Shown here piece after piece: positions 6,935-15,798 of a stretch of DNA of 27,353 bases. Made by a program: the position numbers and the translations under genes. This DNA is from a virus, in the IMG/VR virus record IMGVR_UViG_3300021090_000090, positions 1-27,353 of that record; one strand, given 5' to 3'. The notes below the pieces were generated by a model that made no database searches, had not been told where the DNA came from, and was given only the letters and a program-made list of their open reading frames with translations. Within the stretch, counting starts at the first letter, position 1, and every line of letters begins with the position of its first letter.

Positions 6935-9853
6935 ATGGCCCGCGTCAACGCTCCCTTACTGGCCTTTAACCGGGGAGAATGCTCGAAGCTCGCGCTGGCG
7001 CGGGTCGACCAGGACCGGCTGCGGCTCGCCGCCGAGTGCCAGCTCAATTGGGAACCCAAGACGCTCGGCTCGATGGCGCTGCGCGCCGGCCTAGAGAAGA
7101 AAGGCGAAACCCGCGGCGACGCCCGGGCCAAGCTGCTGCCGTTCGTGTTCGCCAAGAACGACACCGCGCAGATCGAGCTGACCGACGGCAAGATGCGGGT
7201 GCGGGTCGGCGACGCGCTGGTGACGCGGCCGGCGGTGTCGACCATGATCGCCGACTCGACGCTGATCGGCACCGGCGCCTGGGTCACCAGCGACACCACG
7301 TCGGGCTGCACCACGACCATCGCCACGGGTGTGATGACGCTGACCGCGACCGCGCGTGGCGGCATCGCCCGCGCCAAGCAGACCATCCCCGTCACGCTGG
7401 CCGACTTCGGCAAGGAGCACGGCCTGCGCCTGGTCGTGAGCAACGGCCCGGTGATGGTGCGGGTCGGCTCGACCGACGGCCTGTCCGACGTGATGGCGCA
7501 GACCACGATCGACACCGGCGAGCACGCGCTGGCGTTCTCGCCGAGCTCGGCCAATGTCTTTTTGCAGATCGAGTCGACCGACGCGCGCGCCAAGACGCTC
7601 ACGTCAATCGCAATCGACGCCGCCGGCACGCTCGAGCTCGGCGCGCCGTGGGCCGAGGCCGATCTTTCCAGCCTGCGGATCTCGGATTCCGGCGACATCA
7701 TCTTCGTCGCGTCTTACGGCCGCCAGCAGTACAAGCTCGAGCGCCGCGGCACCAACGCCTGGTCGGTGGTGAAATACCGCAGCGACAACGGCCCGTTTCA
7801 GACCGCGCCGAGCCTGCTCGCGAACCTGACGCCAACGGTGTACGAGGGCAACGGCAATCTTGCCTCCGATCGGCCGTTCTTCACGCAACAGCACGTCGGC
7901 ACCCTGTTCCGGCTGTTCTGCAAGGGCCAGGCCAACCGCGCGGTGCTCGGCGCGCAAAATGCGTTCAGCGATCCGGTGCGGGTCACCGGCGTCGGCACCG
8001 TGGCGCGGGATTACACCTGGACCGTCGCCGGCACGTTTAGCGGCACGGTGAGGCTGCAGCGCTCGTTCGACGGTCCCAATTCCGGTTACAACGACGTCGA
8101 CGACGTCACCGCGGCCGGCCCGCTGGCCTCGGCCACCGGCGGCTCGGCCGGCACGCCGCCGCTCGACAATGTGATTGCCTGGGAGCGGGTCGGCTTCAAG
8201 GCCGCCGAATACACCTCCGGCTCCGCCATTGTGTCGTCGGACTATACCGCCGGCGGCGGCTACGGCATCTGCCGGGTCACCGGCTGGATCTCGCCCATTC
8301 TGGTGCAGATCGAAGTGCTGCATCCGTTCCCCTCGATCGCCGCCACCGACTCATGGCTCGAGGGCTCCTGGTCCGACGCCGCCGGCTGGCCGACCTGCGT
8401 CGTATTCGCCGAGAGCCGGCTGTGGTGGTTTGGCCGCGACGGCATCTGGGGCTCGCAGACCGACAATTATACCGGCTACGGCCAGATCGATCTCGACACG
8501 GCTGAGTCGCTCGGCGATGCCGGCGCGATCGTGCAGCGGTTCGGCGACGGCCCGGTCGGCAGCGTCAACTGGGCGCTGGCGCTGTCGCGGCTCCTGGTCG
8601 GCCGCGAAATGTCGGTCGCCTCGATCCGATCTTCGGCGCAGGACGAGCCGCTGACGCCCACTAACTTCGCATCGAAGGACTGCTCGACCCAAGGCACGGC
8701 GCGGCTGCCGGCGCTCAAGATCGACAAGGGCGGCATCATGGTCCAGGAATCCGGCGCGCGGGTCTACGCGCTGGACTGGAGCCCGTCGGATTTCGACTAT
8801 GCCGCGCGGGATCTGACGCGGCTCAATCACGACATCGGCCTGCCGGGCATCACCAGCCTGGCGGTGGCGCGGCAGCCCGACACCATGGCTTATTTCACGC
8901 GGACCGAAGGCCAGGTTGCGGCGCTATTGTACGACCTGCCCGACGAGGTCGAGGCGTGGTGGCGCATCGGCACGCTCGGCATCATCGAGGACGTTTGCGT
9001 GCTGCCGGCGCCGTCGGGTCCCGACAATCTGGTCGACTTCGTGGTGCGGCGCACGATCGACGGCGTGACCAAGCGCTTCATCGAGCGCCTGGCGCCGCGC
9101 GCCAACTGCAAGGGCGGCGTGCTCAACCAGCTGCTTGATTGCCACATTGTCTATCAGGGTGTGGCGTCGGCGACCATCACCGCCGCGCACCTGCCGAACA
9201 CCGCCGTCCGGATCTGGGCCGACGGCGAAGATCTCGGCACGGTGACGACCGACGCTTCGGGAGTAGCAACGCTGCCGGATGCCGCCACCGCTACCACGAT
9301 CGTCGCGGGCCTCGGCGGCGCGATCGAGAGCTACGACGGCGCGCTGACCTCGACCTTTACCGGGCTTTCCGCCTACGAGGGCTTGCCGGCCGAGGTGTTC
9401 GCCGACCAGCAGCCGAGCGACCGCATGGTGCGGGTCGGCACGCTGACGGTGTCGGGCGGCGCGATCACGCTGCCGAACGGCTGGGAGTCAGCCAACATCG
9501 TGGCGATGTTCGGCTTCGTCGCGCCGTTCATGTCGGCCAAGCTCGCCTACGCCGCGCAGCTCGGATCGCCGCTGACGCAAAAGAAGAAGATCAACCATCT
9601 CGGCCTGGTGCTGTACGACACCCACGCGCAGGGCCTCAAGCAAGGCCAGCGTTTCGACCAGCTCGACGATATGCCGCTGTGTGAGGCCAACGCCGACGTG
9701 CCCGACGACACCATCTGGAGCCATTACGACGAGCCGATGGTCTCGGTCCCCGGCGAGTGGGACACCGACGCGCGGCTTTGTCTTCTCGCGCAGGCGCCGC
9801 TGCCGTGCCGGGTCGGCGCGGTGGTGGTGGCAATCGTGACCAACGAGAAATAA
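6935..9853 (+). CDS. Tail nozzle / tail tubular protein B-like (T7 gp12 type)
   Basis: This encodes 972 residues from ATG 6935, although the frame is open much further upstream. The N-terminus MARVNAPLLAFNRGECSKLALARVDQDRLRLAAECQ..MALRAG is the usual 'G-G-x-S-x-L..R-D..N..P-x-G-x-x-x-R-x-G' entry of nozzle proteins. Around residues 238-280, PWAEADLSSLRISDSGDIIFVASYGRQQYKLERRG-x-x-x-W is a hallmark segment. Middle and C-terminal parts are beta-rich, including RLWWFGRDGIWGSQTDNY and ALDWSPSDFDYAARDLTRLNHDIGLPGITSLAVARQPD. It should form the hexameric tail tube below the adaptor ring. It is longer than T7 gp12 (about 794 residues), with inserted beta domains. It ends with TAATG overlapping the next start. 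Confidence 0.82.
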   Translation: MARVNAPLLAFNRGECSKLALARVDQDRLRLAAECQLNWEPKTLGSMALRAGLEKKGETRGDARAKLLPFVFAKNDTAQIELTDGKMRVRVGDALVTRPAVSTMIADSTLIGTGAWVTSDTTSGCTTTIATGVMTLTATARGGIARAKQTIPVTLADFGKEHGLRLVVSNGPVMVRVGSTDGLSDVMAQTTIDTGEHALAFSPSSANVFLQIESTDARAKTLTSIAIDAAGTLELGAPWAEADLSSLRISDSGDIIFVASYGRQQYKLERRGTNAWSVVKYRSDNGPFQTAPSLLANLTPTVYEGNGNLASDRPFFTQQHVGTLFRLFCKGQANRAVLGAQNAFSDPVRVTGVGTVARDYTWTVAGTFSGTVRLQRSFDGPNSGYNDVDDVTAAGPLASATGGSAGTPPLDNVIAWERVGFKAAEYTSGSAIVSSDYTAGGGYGICRVTGWISPILVQIEVLHPFPSIAATDSWLEGSWSDAAGWPTCVVFAESRLWWFGRDGIWGSQTDNYTGYGQIDLDTAESLGDAGAIVQRFGDGPVGSVNWALALSRLLVGREMSVASIRSSAQDEPLTPTNFASKDCSTQGTARLPALKIDKGGIMVQESGARVYALDWSPSDFDYAARDLTRLNHDIGLPGITSLAVARQPDTMAYFTRTEGQVAALLYDLPDEVEAWWRIGTLGIIEDVCVLPAPSGPDNLVDFVVRRTIDGVTKRFIERLAPRANCKGGVLNQLLDCHIVYQGVASATITAAHLPNTAVRIWADGEDLGTVTTDASGVATLPDAATATTIVAGLGGAIESYDGALTSTFTGLSAYEGLPAEVFADQQPSDRMVRVGTLTVSGGAITLPNGWESANIVAMFGFVAPFMSAKLAYAAQLGSPLTQKKKINHLGLVLYDTHAQGLKQGQRFDQLDDMPLCEANADVPDDTIWSHYDEPMVSVPGEWDTDARLCLLAQAPLPCRVGAVVVAIVTNEK

Positions 9854-10224
9854 TGGCGCGCGTCGAGCTGCGGCCGACGGTGGCCGCCGATTTCCTGGCG
9901 CTGCAGGGCGCACCTCCGCAATTCCGCTGCCGCTGCTTCACCGCGATCGTCGACGGCCGCGTTATCGGCATCGGCGGCCTGGTGCACATGCCGAACGGCG
10001 AGATCTGGGCCAGCGTGGTGATGGCGGCCGAGGCGCACAACTATCCGGTGGCGATTCACCGCGCCGGGCTGCTGGCGATCGAGCGGTTCAAGGCGCTCGG
10101 GCTCAAGCGCGTGCTGGCGTCGGCCGAGCCGGACAATCCCGCCGCCGAGCGCTGGCTGCAGCGGCTGGGTTTTGCGGCGATCGAGATCGGCCGGCATCGC
10201 GTGTTTGTCTGGACCGGGGAGTAA
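9853..10224 (+). CDS. GNAT-fold protein at the T7 gp13 position
   Basis: This encodes 123 residues, with ATG 9853 overlapping the nozzle stop (TAATG). The order of elements is that of a GNAT acetyltransferase fold: RCFTAIVDGRVIGIGGLV, GEIWASVVMAAEAHNYPVAIHRAGLLAIERFKALGLKRVLASAEPDNPAAERWLQRLGFAAIE, then a final strand. The acetyl-CoA pyrophosphate loop (Q/R-x-x-G-x-G/A) is not evident where expected, so catalysis is doubtful. T7 gp13, which lies between nozzle and internal virion genes, belongs to the same fold clan to my knowledge. I therefore read this as a structural or assembly protein in the gp13 slot rather than a metabolic enzyme. A true acetyltransferase cannot be excluded. Confidence 0.7.
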   Translation: MARVELRPTVAADFLALQGAPPQFRCRCFTAIVDGRVIGIGGLVHMPNGEIWASVVMAAEAHNYPVAIHRAGLLAIERFKALGLKRVLASAEPDNPAAERWLQRLGFAAIEIGRHRVFVWTGE

Positions 10225-10826
10225 TGCAACCGATGCGGACGATCTGCGACAGGTACAGCATCGTTCCAGGCCGCGGCGTCTGCGCGTTCGATCCGGGCAC
10301 ACTGATGATTGGATCGATGGTGGCGACCGCCGCCGGCGGCGCGCTGAGCGCCTCGTCGACGCTGGCCGGCGGCAAATCCGCCGAGGAGGCCGGCGCGGCG
10401 CAGAAGGCCGGCGCCTATTCGACCGCGGCGCAGATCGAGCAGAACGCGACCCAGGCGTTCGCCTCGGGCCAGCGCAAGGCGCTCGATACCGGCATGAAAA
10501 CACGCCTGGCGATCTCGACGTCGCGGGCGCGCGCCGGCGCCTCGGGCGTCGATCCGGGTTTCGGCTCGCCGGCGGAGAACGAAGGCGAGCTCGCGCAGCG
10601 CGGCAGCTATCACGCGCTGATGGATCTGTTCAACGGCGAGAGCGAGGCCACCGGGTTGCGCAACCAGGCGGAAAACGTGCGCTTCTCGGGCGATCTCGCC
10701 GAGATCGAAGGCCAGCAGAAAAGAAAGGCTTCGAAGCTCGCGGCGCTCGGCACGCTGGCCGGCACCGCCGGCTCGATGTTCTCGACCTACGGCAAATTAA
10801 AATATCCGACCGGCGCCAAGGTCTGA
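10224..10826 (+). CDS. Internal virion protein B-like (T7 gp14 type)
   Basis: This encodes 200 residues, with ATG 10224 overlapping the preceding stop. A hydrophobic Gly/Ala-rich segment (LMIGSMVATAAGGALSASSTLAGG, about residues 27-50) resembles the membrane-inserting part of gp14-type ejection proteins. It is followed by a long Ala/Gln-rich helix. The motif ISTSRARAGASGVDPGFGSPAENEGELAQRG, then LFNGESEATGLRNQAENVRFSGDLAE, is typical of this protein in BPP-1 and T7-like podoviruses. In T7 gp14 is ejected into the outer membrane at infection. Context before a gp15-like and gp16-like pair supports the role. The true start might be an internal methionine, since the first 20 residues look atypical. 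Confidence 0.75.
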   Translation: MQPMRTICDRYSIVPGRGVCAFDPGTLMIGSMVATAAGGALSASSTLAGGKSAEEAGAAQKAGAYSTAAQIEQNATQAFASGQRKALDTGMKTRLAISTSRARAGASGVDPGFGSPAENEGELAQRGSYHALMDLFNGESEATGLRNQAENVRFSGDLAEIEGQQKRKASKLAALGTLAGTAGSMFSTYGKLKYPTGAKV

Positions 10827-13765
10827 TGGCAAAGCTCCCCGGCGTCGCCGATCTCGGAGCAACGCCCACGGCGGATGCCGCGCGGCCGGTCGCGACCACC
10901 GACGTCAGCTCGCTGTCGCGCGGCGCAGCGGCCTTGACCGCCGGCGGCGAGGCGCTCGGCAAGGGCATTGCCAAGCTCGGCGAGGGCATCGGCGAATATC
11001 AGATCGACAAGAGCCGCTGGGAATATGCCCAGGCCAGCGCCGGCATGACGGCCGAGCTGATCGGCATCCGCAACAAGGCCAAGGAGGACATAACCCACGG
11101 GCCCGACGATGCCGGCCACGATATGCCGACGCGCTACGGCAACGAGGTCGCGGCGGCCAAGAGCAAATGGTCGGCGACCATCGCCGACCCGAACATGCGG
11201 GAGCGGTTCGATAACGAGATCAAGCCGGCCGAGGCGCGCGAGACCGCTTTCTTCCAGTCGCGCCAGCGCGACTTGTGGCAGGACGGCGAGAAGGCGCGCG
11301 GCGACGAGCAGCGCCACGACCTGATCGACAAGGGCGTCTCAGCCGGCGACGAGGAAACCAAAGAAGACGCCATCCGGGCGATCAACAAGAGCATCGACGG
11401 CGCGGTCGCCGCCGGCATCTACACCCAATCCGAGGCCGCGCAGCTCAAGCGCCACTCAGCCGAGCAGTTCGCCACCGCCGACGTGCTGGCCTCGATCAAC
11501 AGCGGCGATCCCGACCGCATGGTGGGCGCGCTCAACGCGCTGCGCCGCGGCCCGGGTTCTCCCGAGGCGACAGTCGATCGCATCCTGCATAACGAGGGCA
11601 CGGCGCGAAATCCGAAATCATCGGCGACCGGCGCCGGCCAGTTCATCGACCAGACCTGGCTTGCGATGCTCCGCAAGGAGCGCCCCGACCTGGCCGCGGG
11701 CCGCGGCGACGAGGAGCTACTGGCGCTGCGCGCCGACCGGACGCTCGGCCGGCAGATGACCGCGGCCTATGCCCGCGACAACGCCGCGTTCCTGGTCAAG
11801 CAGGGCGTCGAAGCGACGCCGGGCAACGTGTATCTCGCGCATTTCCTCGGGCCCGCCGGTGCCGCCGCGGTGCTCAAAGCCAATCCCAGCATGCCGGTGC
11901 AGGACGCGCTGGCCGCGGCAGTCGGCGATAAGAAGGCCGCGGCGATGGTCGAGGCCAACCAGTCGATCTTAGGCGGCCAGCTCGCGGGCTCGGTGGTCAA
12001 CTGGTCCAGCAAAAAGATGGGCGGCGGCGAGATCTACGAAGTGTTGCGGCCCAACCCGGTGCTGCGCGAGCGGCTGATCGGCGATCTCGAGCAGGGCCTG
12101 CACAAGCGCAACGCCGAGGAGCTGACCGGCTTCAAGCTGCGGCTGCAGGACACCACGGCCGAGGCGATGACGGTTGGCACGGTTGCCAAGCCGATGAGGC
12201 TTGGCGAGTTTGTGGCGGCGCTCGGCGCCGACGCCGGGCCCAAGGCGCACAAGCAATACCAGGCGCAGCTGCAGCTCGGGCAGGACATCAGCAAGGTTGC
12301 CGCTCTGGATCCAGACGAGCAGCAGAAGCTCCTGGACCGCTACGCGCCGACGGCCGGCGCCGAAGGCTTCTCCGACCAGGTCAAGCGCCGCGAGCAGCTC
12401 CAGAAGGCGATCGTGCACGAGCAATCGCTGCGCGCGCGAGATCCCGATTTCAAGAAACAGGTCGATAGCTCGATCGCCGAGGCCGCGCGCACCGGGAAGG
12501 CAACCAATGCCATCAGCCGCGACGAATTCGTGCGGCGCTTCGGCAAGGACGACGGCGATCGCGCCTATGCGAGCTACAGCGCATCACTGCGGCTCGGCCG
12601 CGACGCGCAGAACGCCGGCGAGCTGAGCCTCGAGGAGCAGAACGCGCTGCTCAAGGATTACGTCCCCGCGCCCGGCAGCGACGATTATGTCGAAGCCTCG
12701 AAGCGCTACGACGGGCTGCAGAAGGCGATCGCGCAAGCCAACAAGGAAAAGGTCGCGGATCCCGCCGGCTTCGCGATCGCGCGGCTGCCGGTGGTGAGCG
12801 AAGCGCATGCCAAGCTGACCGACGCGCTGAGCAATCCGACCGCGCCGCTCGAGGCCAAGCAAACAGCTGCGCGCGAATACGTCGCCAAGATGGAGATGGA
12901 GCAGGCGCGCATCGACATTCCGGCCGACCAGCGCCGGCTGCTGCCGAAAGGCTACGCCGACCGTTTCAACGCCATGGTGTCCAAGCCGCAGGCCGCCGGC
13001 GGCAGCTTGAACGTCGCCGCCGCGATCGAGAACGAGGCGCGGATCTGGGGCGACGAGTGGCCGAAGGTCTACCGCCAGCTCGCCAAGGGCGCGATGCCGG
13101 TGGTCACCGTCATCGGCTCCGGCGTCAAGCCGGTGGCGGCGCAGGTGCTCACAGAGTTTGCCAACACCAAGCTCGGCGACATCGCCAACGACCAGAGCGA
13201 GGAGAAGCTCTCGACCATCCGCAAGGACGTGCGCGACAAGTTCCGGCCGCTGGCGAGATCCATGGTGGGCAACGAGGGCACGCAAACCTCGATCGACGCC
13301 TTCCAGGCCTCCGGCGAGAAGCTCGCGGCCTATTACGTCCGCAATGGCAAGAGCTCGATCGAGGCGGCCGCGCAGGCGTTCGACGATCTGCTCGGCCATA
13401 AATACGACTTCGGCGCCGGCACCTATCGCGTGCCTAAGAACATTTCGGTCACGCCGGACGAGGTTGCTGCGGGGCTGCGCGCGGCGCGGGCCAAGCTCGG
13501 CGAATTTGATCTGGAGCTCGCCAAGAGCCGGACGCCCGGGCTTTCCGAAACCTACCTCAAGGAGGAATCGGTGCGCCGTTTCGCGCGGGACGGGGTTTGG
13601 ACAACCGCGCCCGATGAGTCCGGCTTGGTGCTGACCTATGGTGACGAGTATGTGTCGCGGCGGAACGGATCACCGCTGCTACTGACCTGGGCGCAGCTCG
13701 GCGAGCTCGGCCGCGAGCACAACGCCAAAGTTCGCGGGGCGCGCGGCATCGGGGTGATGCCGTGA
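10826..13765 (+). CDS. Internal virion protein C-like (T7 gp15 position) with lytic transglycosylase domain
   Basis: This encodes 979 residues from ATG 10826, which overlaps the preceding TGA. After a helical N-terminus there is a soluble lytic transglycosylase-like domain around residues 245-360. It has a candidate catalytic Glu257 in HNEGT, then SATGAGQFIDQTW (266-278) and later GNVYLAHFLGPAGAAAVL. This domain would open the peptidoglycan locally during DNA ejection. In T7 that activity is carried by gp16, so the domain has moved between proteins here. Residues about 461-545 and 567-651 are two diverged copies of one helical unit. The C-terminal third is helical with no domain I recognise. 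Position and length suit the periplasmic ejection tube protein. Confidence 0.78.
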   Translation: MAKLPGVADLGATPTADAARPVATTDVSSLSRGAAALTAGGEALGKGIAKLGEGIGEYQIDKSRWEYAQASAGMTAELIGIRNKAKEDITHGPDDAGHDMPTRYGNEVAAAKSKWSATIADPNMRERFDNEIKPAEARETAFFQSRQRDLWQDGEKARGDEQRHDLIDKGVSAGDEETKEDAIRAINKSIDGAVAAGIYTQSEAAQLKRHSAEQFATADVLASINSGDPDRMVGALNALRRGPGSPEATVDRILHNEGTARNPKSSATGAGQFIDQTWLAMLRKERPDLAAGRGDEELLALRADRTLGRQMTAAYARDNAAFLVKQGVEATPGNVYLAHFLGPAGAAAVLKANPSMPVQDALAAAVGDKKAAAMVEANQSILGGQLAGSVVNWSSKKMGGGEIYEVLRPNPVLRERLIGDLEQGLHKRNAEELTGFKLRLQDTTAEAMTVGTVAKPMRLGEFVAALGADAGPKAHKQYQAQLQLGQDISKVAALDPDEQQKLLDRYAPTAGAEGFSDQVKRREQLQKAIVHEQSLRARDPDFKKQVDSSIAEAARTGKATNAISRDEFVRRFGKDDGDRAYASYSASLRLGRDAQNAGELSLEEQNALLKDYVPAPGSDDYVEASKRYDGLQKAIAQANKEKVADPAGFAIARLPVVSEAHAKLTDALSNPTAPLEAKQTAAREYVAKMEMEQARIDIPADQRRLLPKGYADRFNAMVSKPQAAGGSLNVAAAIENEARIWGDEWPKVYRQLAKGAMPVVTVIGSGVKPVAAQVLTEFANTKLGDIANDQSEEKLSTIRKDVRDKFRPLARSMVGNEGTQTSIDAFQASGEKLAAYYVRNGKSSIEAAAQAFDDLLGHKYDFGAGTYRVPKNISVTPDEVAAGLRAARAKLGEFDLELAKSRTPGLSETYLKEESVRRFARDGVWTTAPDESGLVLTYGDEYVSRRNGSPLLLTWAQLGELGREHNAKVRGARGIGVMP

Positions 13766-15747
13766 CCATTTTCGCCGACGGGGTTCGCGGCGGCTCGACT
13801 CGCTATATCGAAGACATGGGCGTTTCGCTCGGCGAGTCGCTCGGCGCCACCGCGAGCGAAGCGGTCGAGCACATGCCGATCGTGTCGCTGGGCCGCATCG
13901 GCGAGCTTTCGGCAGCGCAGGGCGCGCCGCCGGATCTCGGCGGTGGCTTCGCATCGCCGGATTACGCCGACCTGTTCAAGCCGGAACGGCCGGACGTGCC
14001 GATCGAGGCGGCGCGCGCCAAGATCAAGGAAGCCGGGCTCGACAAGGCGCTGCACCTGCCGGACCAGCCGTCGATCCGATCCGCCGCGCTCGACATCATG
14101 CTGGAGCGCGCTAGCCACCGCCGCGAGCTGCAGGCCACGCTGTCGCGCGGGCCGTCCGGTTTCGTGCCGGGCGCGCTGTCGATCGGAACCTCGTTCCTGG
14201 TGTCGGCGCTCGATCCGCTCAACGTCGCCTCGGCCTTCATTCCGGTGATCCGCGAGCTGCGTTACGGCAAGCTGATGGCGGAAGCCGGCGGCGGCGCGAT
14301 CGCGCGCGCCGGCGTGCGCGCCCGGGTCGGCGCCGCGTCCGGCGCGGTCGGCGCCGCGGCGGTCGAGCCGCTCGAGGCGATCGCCCGCACGCAAGAGGGC
14401 GCCGACTATACGATGGCGGACGCGCTGCGCTCGGTGATGTTCGGCACGGTGCTGGGCGGCGGCTTGCACTCCGGAGGAGGCGCGGTCGCCGACGTCGTCC
14501 GCGCCCGCAGGGGCACAAAGCTCTATCCGTTCGGGCCGGGTGAATCGCATTTCGATCCGGTCGCGGATCTGTTCAAGGTCACGCCAAAAGAAGGCGGCGC
14601 GGCGGCCGCGCCGGCCGACGGCGTCAGCAAGATCGACGACTCGTTCCTCAATCCCAAGGTGCCCGAGGTCAAGGAAGCGCGCAGCCAGTCGCTGCTGGAA
14701 TTCCTCGCCGCCCGCGGCGGCCTGCGCAACGACGATGCGATGATCGAGGACGTCCGCTCGTCGATCGGCAGCAAGAACCATCTGGTCGGCGGCGTCGGCC
14801 CGCTGATCCGCAAGCCGGGCGAAAAATCGGCGGGCGCGGCGCGAGGCGGTGCGCTCGAGCCGATGAGCCTCGACCAGGCGCGCGAGGCCGCGGTCGAAGC
14901 CGGCTATCTGCGCGACAGCGGCCGGGACAGCGGCGGCGTCAGCACCACCAATATCAGCACGCTGCTCGACGCTATCGACGGCGAGATGCGCGGCACCAAG
15001 CTTTATCCGCAGGGCGAGGGCCCGCGGGTGGACGTGGCCGCGGTCGAGCGGGTCTCCGACGAGGAGCTTCATCGCCGCGAGGGCGCCGCGGTCGATCTCG
15101 ACCGGGCGCTGCAGGGCGCGGGCTTCAAGCCCGGCGATGTTTCGGGTGGCGAGCGTGCGCGCGCGATCGATCTGATGGCGCGCAGCTCGGTCGAACCGCT
15201 GGAGGCCTACGAGCTCGCCGTGATGGCTGGACCGCCGACGTCGCCGGTTGTTGCGACGCTGGACGATCTGCCGCCGCGCGCAAAGGAAGACCTGCTGCGC
15301 GGCGCGATCGCCGCGCTGCACGACGGCCAGCCGGTGTCCGCCTGGGAACAAATGACGGCGGCGGCGAAGACCGATCCGCGCATCGCGGAATCGATGCGCG
15401 ATGCCAGCCAGGGTGGCCCGGCCGATCCGGCGGCGGCCGACGCCGATTGGCATGCCCTGGCCAACCGTCCCCGGGATTTCGACGAGCCCGACGCCCTGGC
15501 GGCCTCACAGGCTGCGGAAAAGCTGCCCGAGCCTGCCTCGATGGCTCCGGAGCCGAATAAGCGAATCCAGGCCGCTGAGGCGGCCGCGGCCGCGGCAGAG
15601 GCCGAATACAAGGCCCACGAGCCTTATTTACCGGAGGATCTCCGGGCCCGGGTCGAGGCGGACCTGGCCAAGATCGACATCGAGGCGGCCGACCGGGCCC
15701 ACGTCCTGGAGAAGGGCGCGGCATGTCTCACCGCGGCGAGGGGCTGA
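13762..15747 (+). CDS. Internal virion protein, N-terminal half of a gp16-like ejection protein
   Basis: This encodes 661 residues and starts at GTG 13762, overlapping the previous stop. Hydrophobic helices around residues 130-165 (GFVPGALSIGTSFLVSALDP..ASAFIPVI) and the later MADALRSVMFGTVLGGGLHSGG are like the membrane-active segments of large podoviral ejection proteins. Residues about 317-415 carry a 'GGLRND..' start, RKPGEKS, then MSLDQAREAAVEAGYL and TLLDAIDGEMRGTKLYPQGE. This is a recurring motif of very large, multi-domain phage proteins. The C-terminus is an Ala/Glu-rich coiled coil. Together with the next gene it occupies the place of T7 gp16 (about 1318 residues), which suggests a split version. 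The exact role is inferred. Confidence 0.65.
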   Translation: MTIFADGVRGGSTRYIEDMGVSLGESLGATASEAVEHMPIVSLGRIGELSAAQGAPPDLGGGFASPDYADLFKPERPDVPIEAARAKIKEAGLDKALHLPDQPSIRSAALDIMLERASHRRELQATLSRGPSGFVPGALSIGTSFLVSALDPLNVASAFIPVIRELRYGKLMAEAGGGAIARAGVRARVGAASGAVGAAAVEPLEAIARTQEGADYTMADALRSVMFGTVLGGGLHSGGGAVADVVRARRGTKLYPFGPGESHFDPVADLFKVTPKEGGAAAAPADGVSKIDDSFLNPKVPEVKEARSQSLLEFLAARGGLRNDDAMIEDVRSSIGSKNHLVGGVGPLIRKPGEKSAGAARGGALEPMSLDQAREAAVEAGYLRDSGRDSGGVSTTNISTLLDAIDGEMRGTKLYPQGEGPRVDVAAVERVSDEELHRREGAAVDLDRALQGAGFKPGDVSGGERARAIDLMARSSVEPLEAYELAVMAGPPTSPVVATLDDLPPRAKEDLLRGAIAALHDGQPVSAWEQMTAAAKTDPRIAESMRDASQGGPADPAAADADWHALANRPRDFDEPDALAASQAAEKLPEPASMAPEPNKRIQAAEAAAAAAEAEYKAHEPYLPEDLRARVEADLAKIDIEAADRAHVLEKGAACLTAARG

Positions 15748-15750
15748 GCC

Positions 15751-15798
15751 ATGTTCGCACCCGTCGCGGACTGCGCTCGACGACGGGTGCGTAAATGA
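15751..15798 (+). CDS. Candidate 15-residue leader peptide coupled to the next gene
   Basis: ATG 15751 follows a good Shine-Dalgarno sequence (GAGGGG, 15738-15743) at 7 nt spacing. It encodes MFAPVADCARRRVRK, with TGA at 15796-15798 overlapping the ATG (15795) of the 885-residue ejection protein. That large gene has no Shine-Dalgarno of its own and its start is preceded by a perfect hairpin (15757-15790). The arrangement fits translational coupling through a leader ORF. Whether the peptide itself has any role is unknown. Confidence 0.4.
   Translation: MFAPVADCARRRVRK
15757..15790 (+). promoter_or_regulatory. Perfect hairpin before the 885-residue ejection protein start
   Basis: A 10-bp perfect stem (arms GCACCCGTCG at 15757-15766 and CGACGGGTGC at 15781-15790) has a 14-nt loop. 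The 3' arm ends 4 nt before ATG 15795, exactly where a ribosome-binding site would be expected. No T-run follows, so termination is unlikely. Occlusion of initiation, relieved by ribosomes translating the leader ORF, is the natural reading. Confidence 0.55.
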
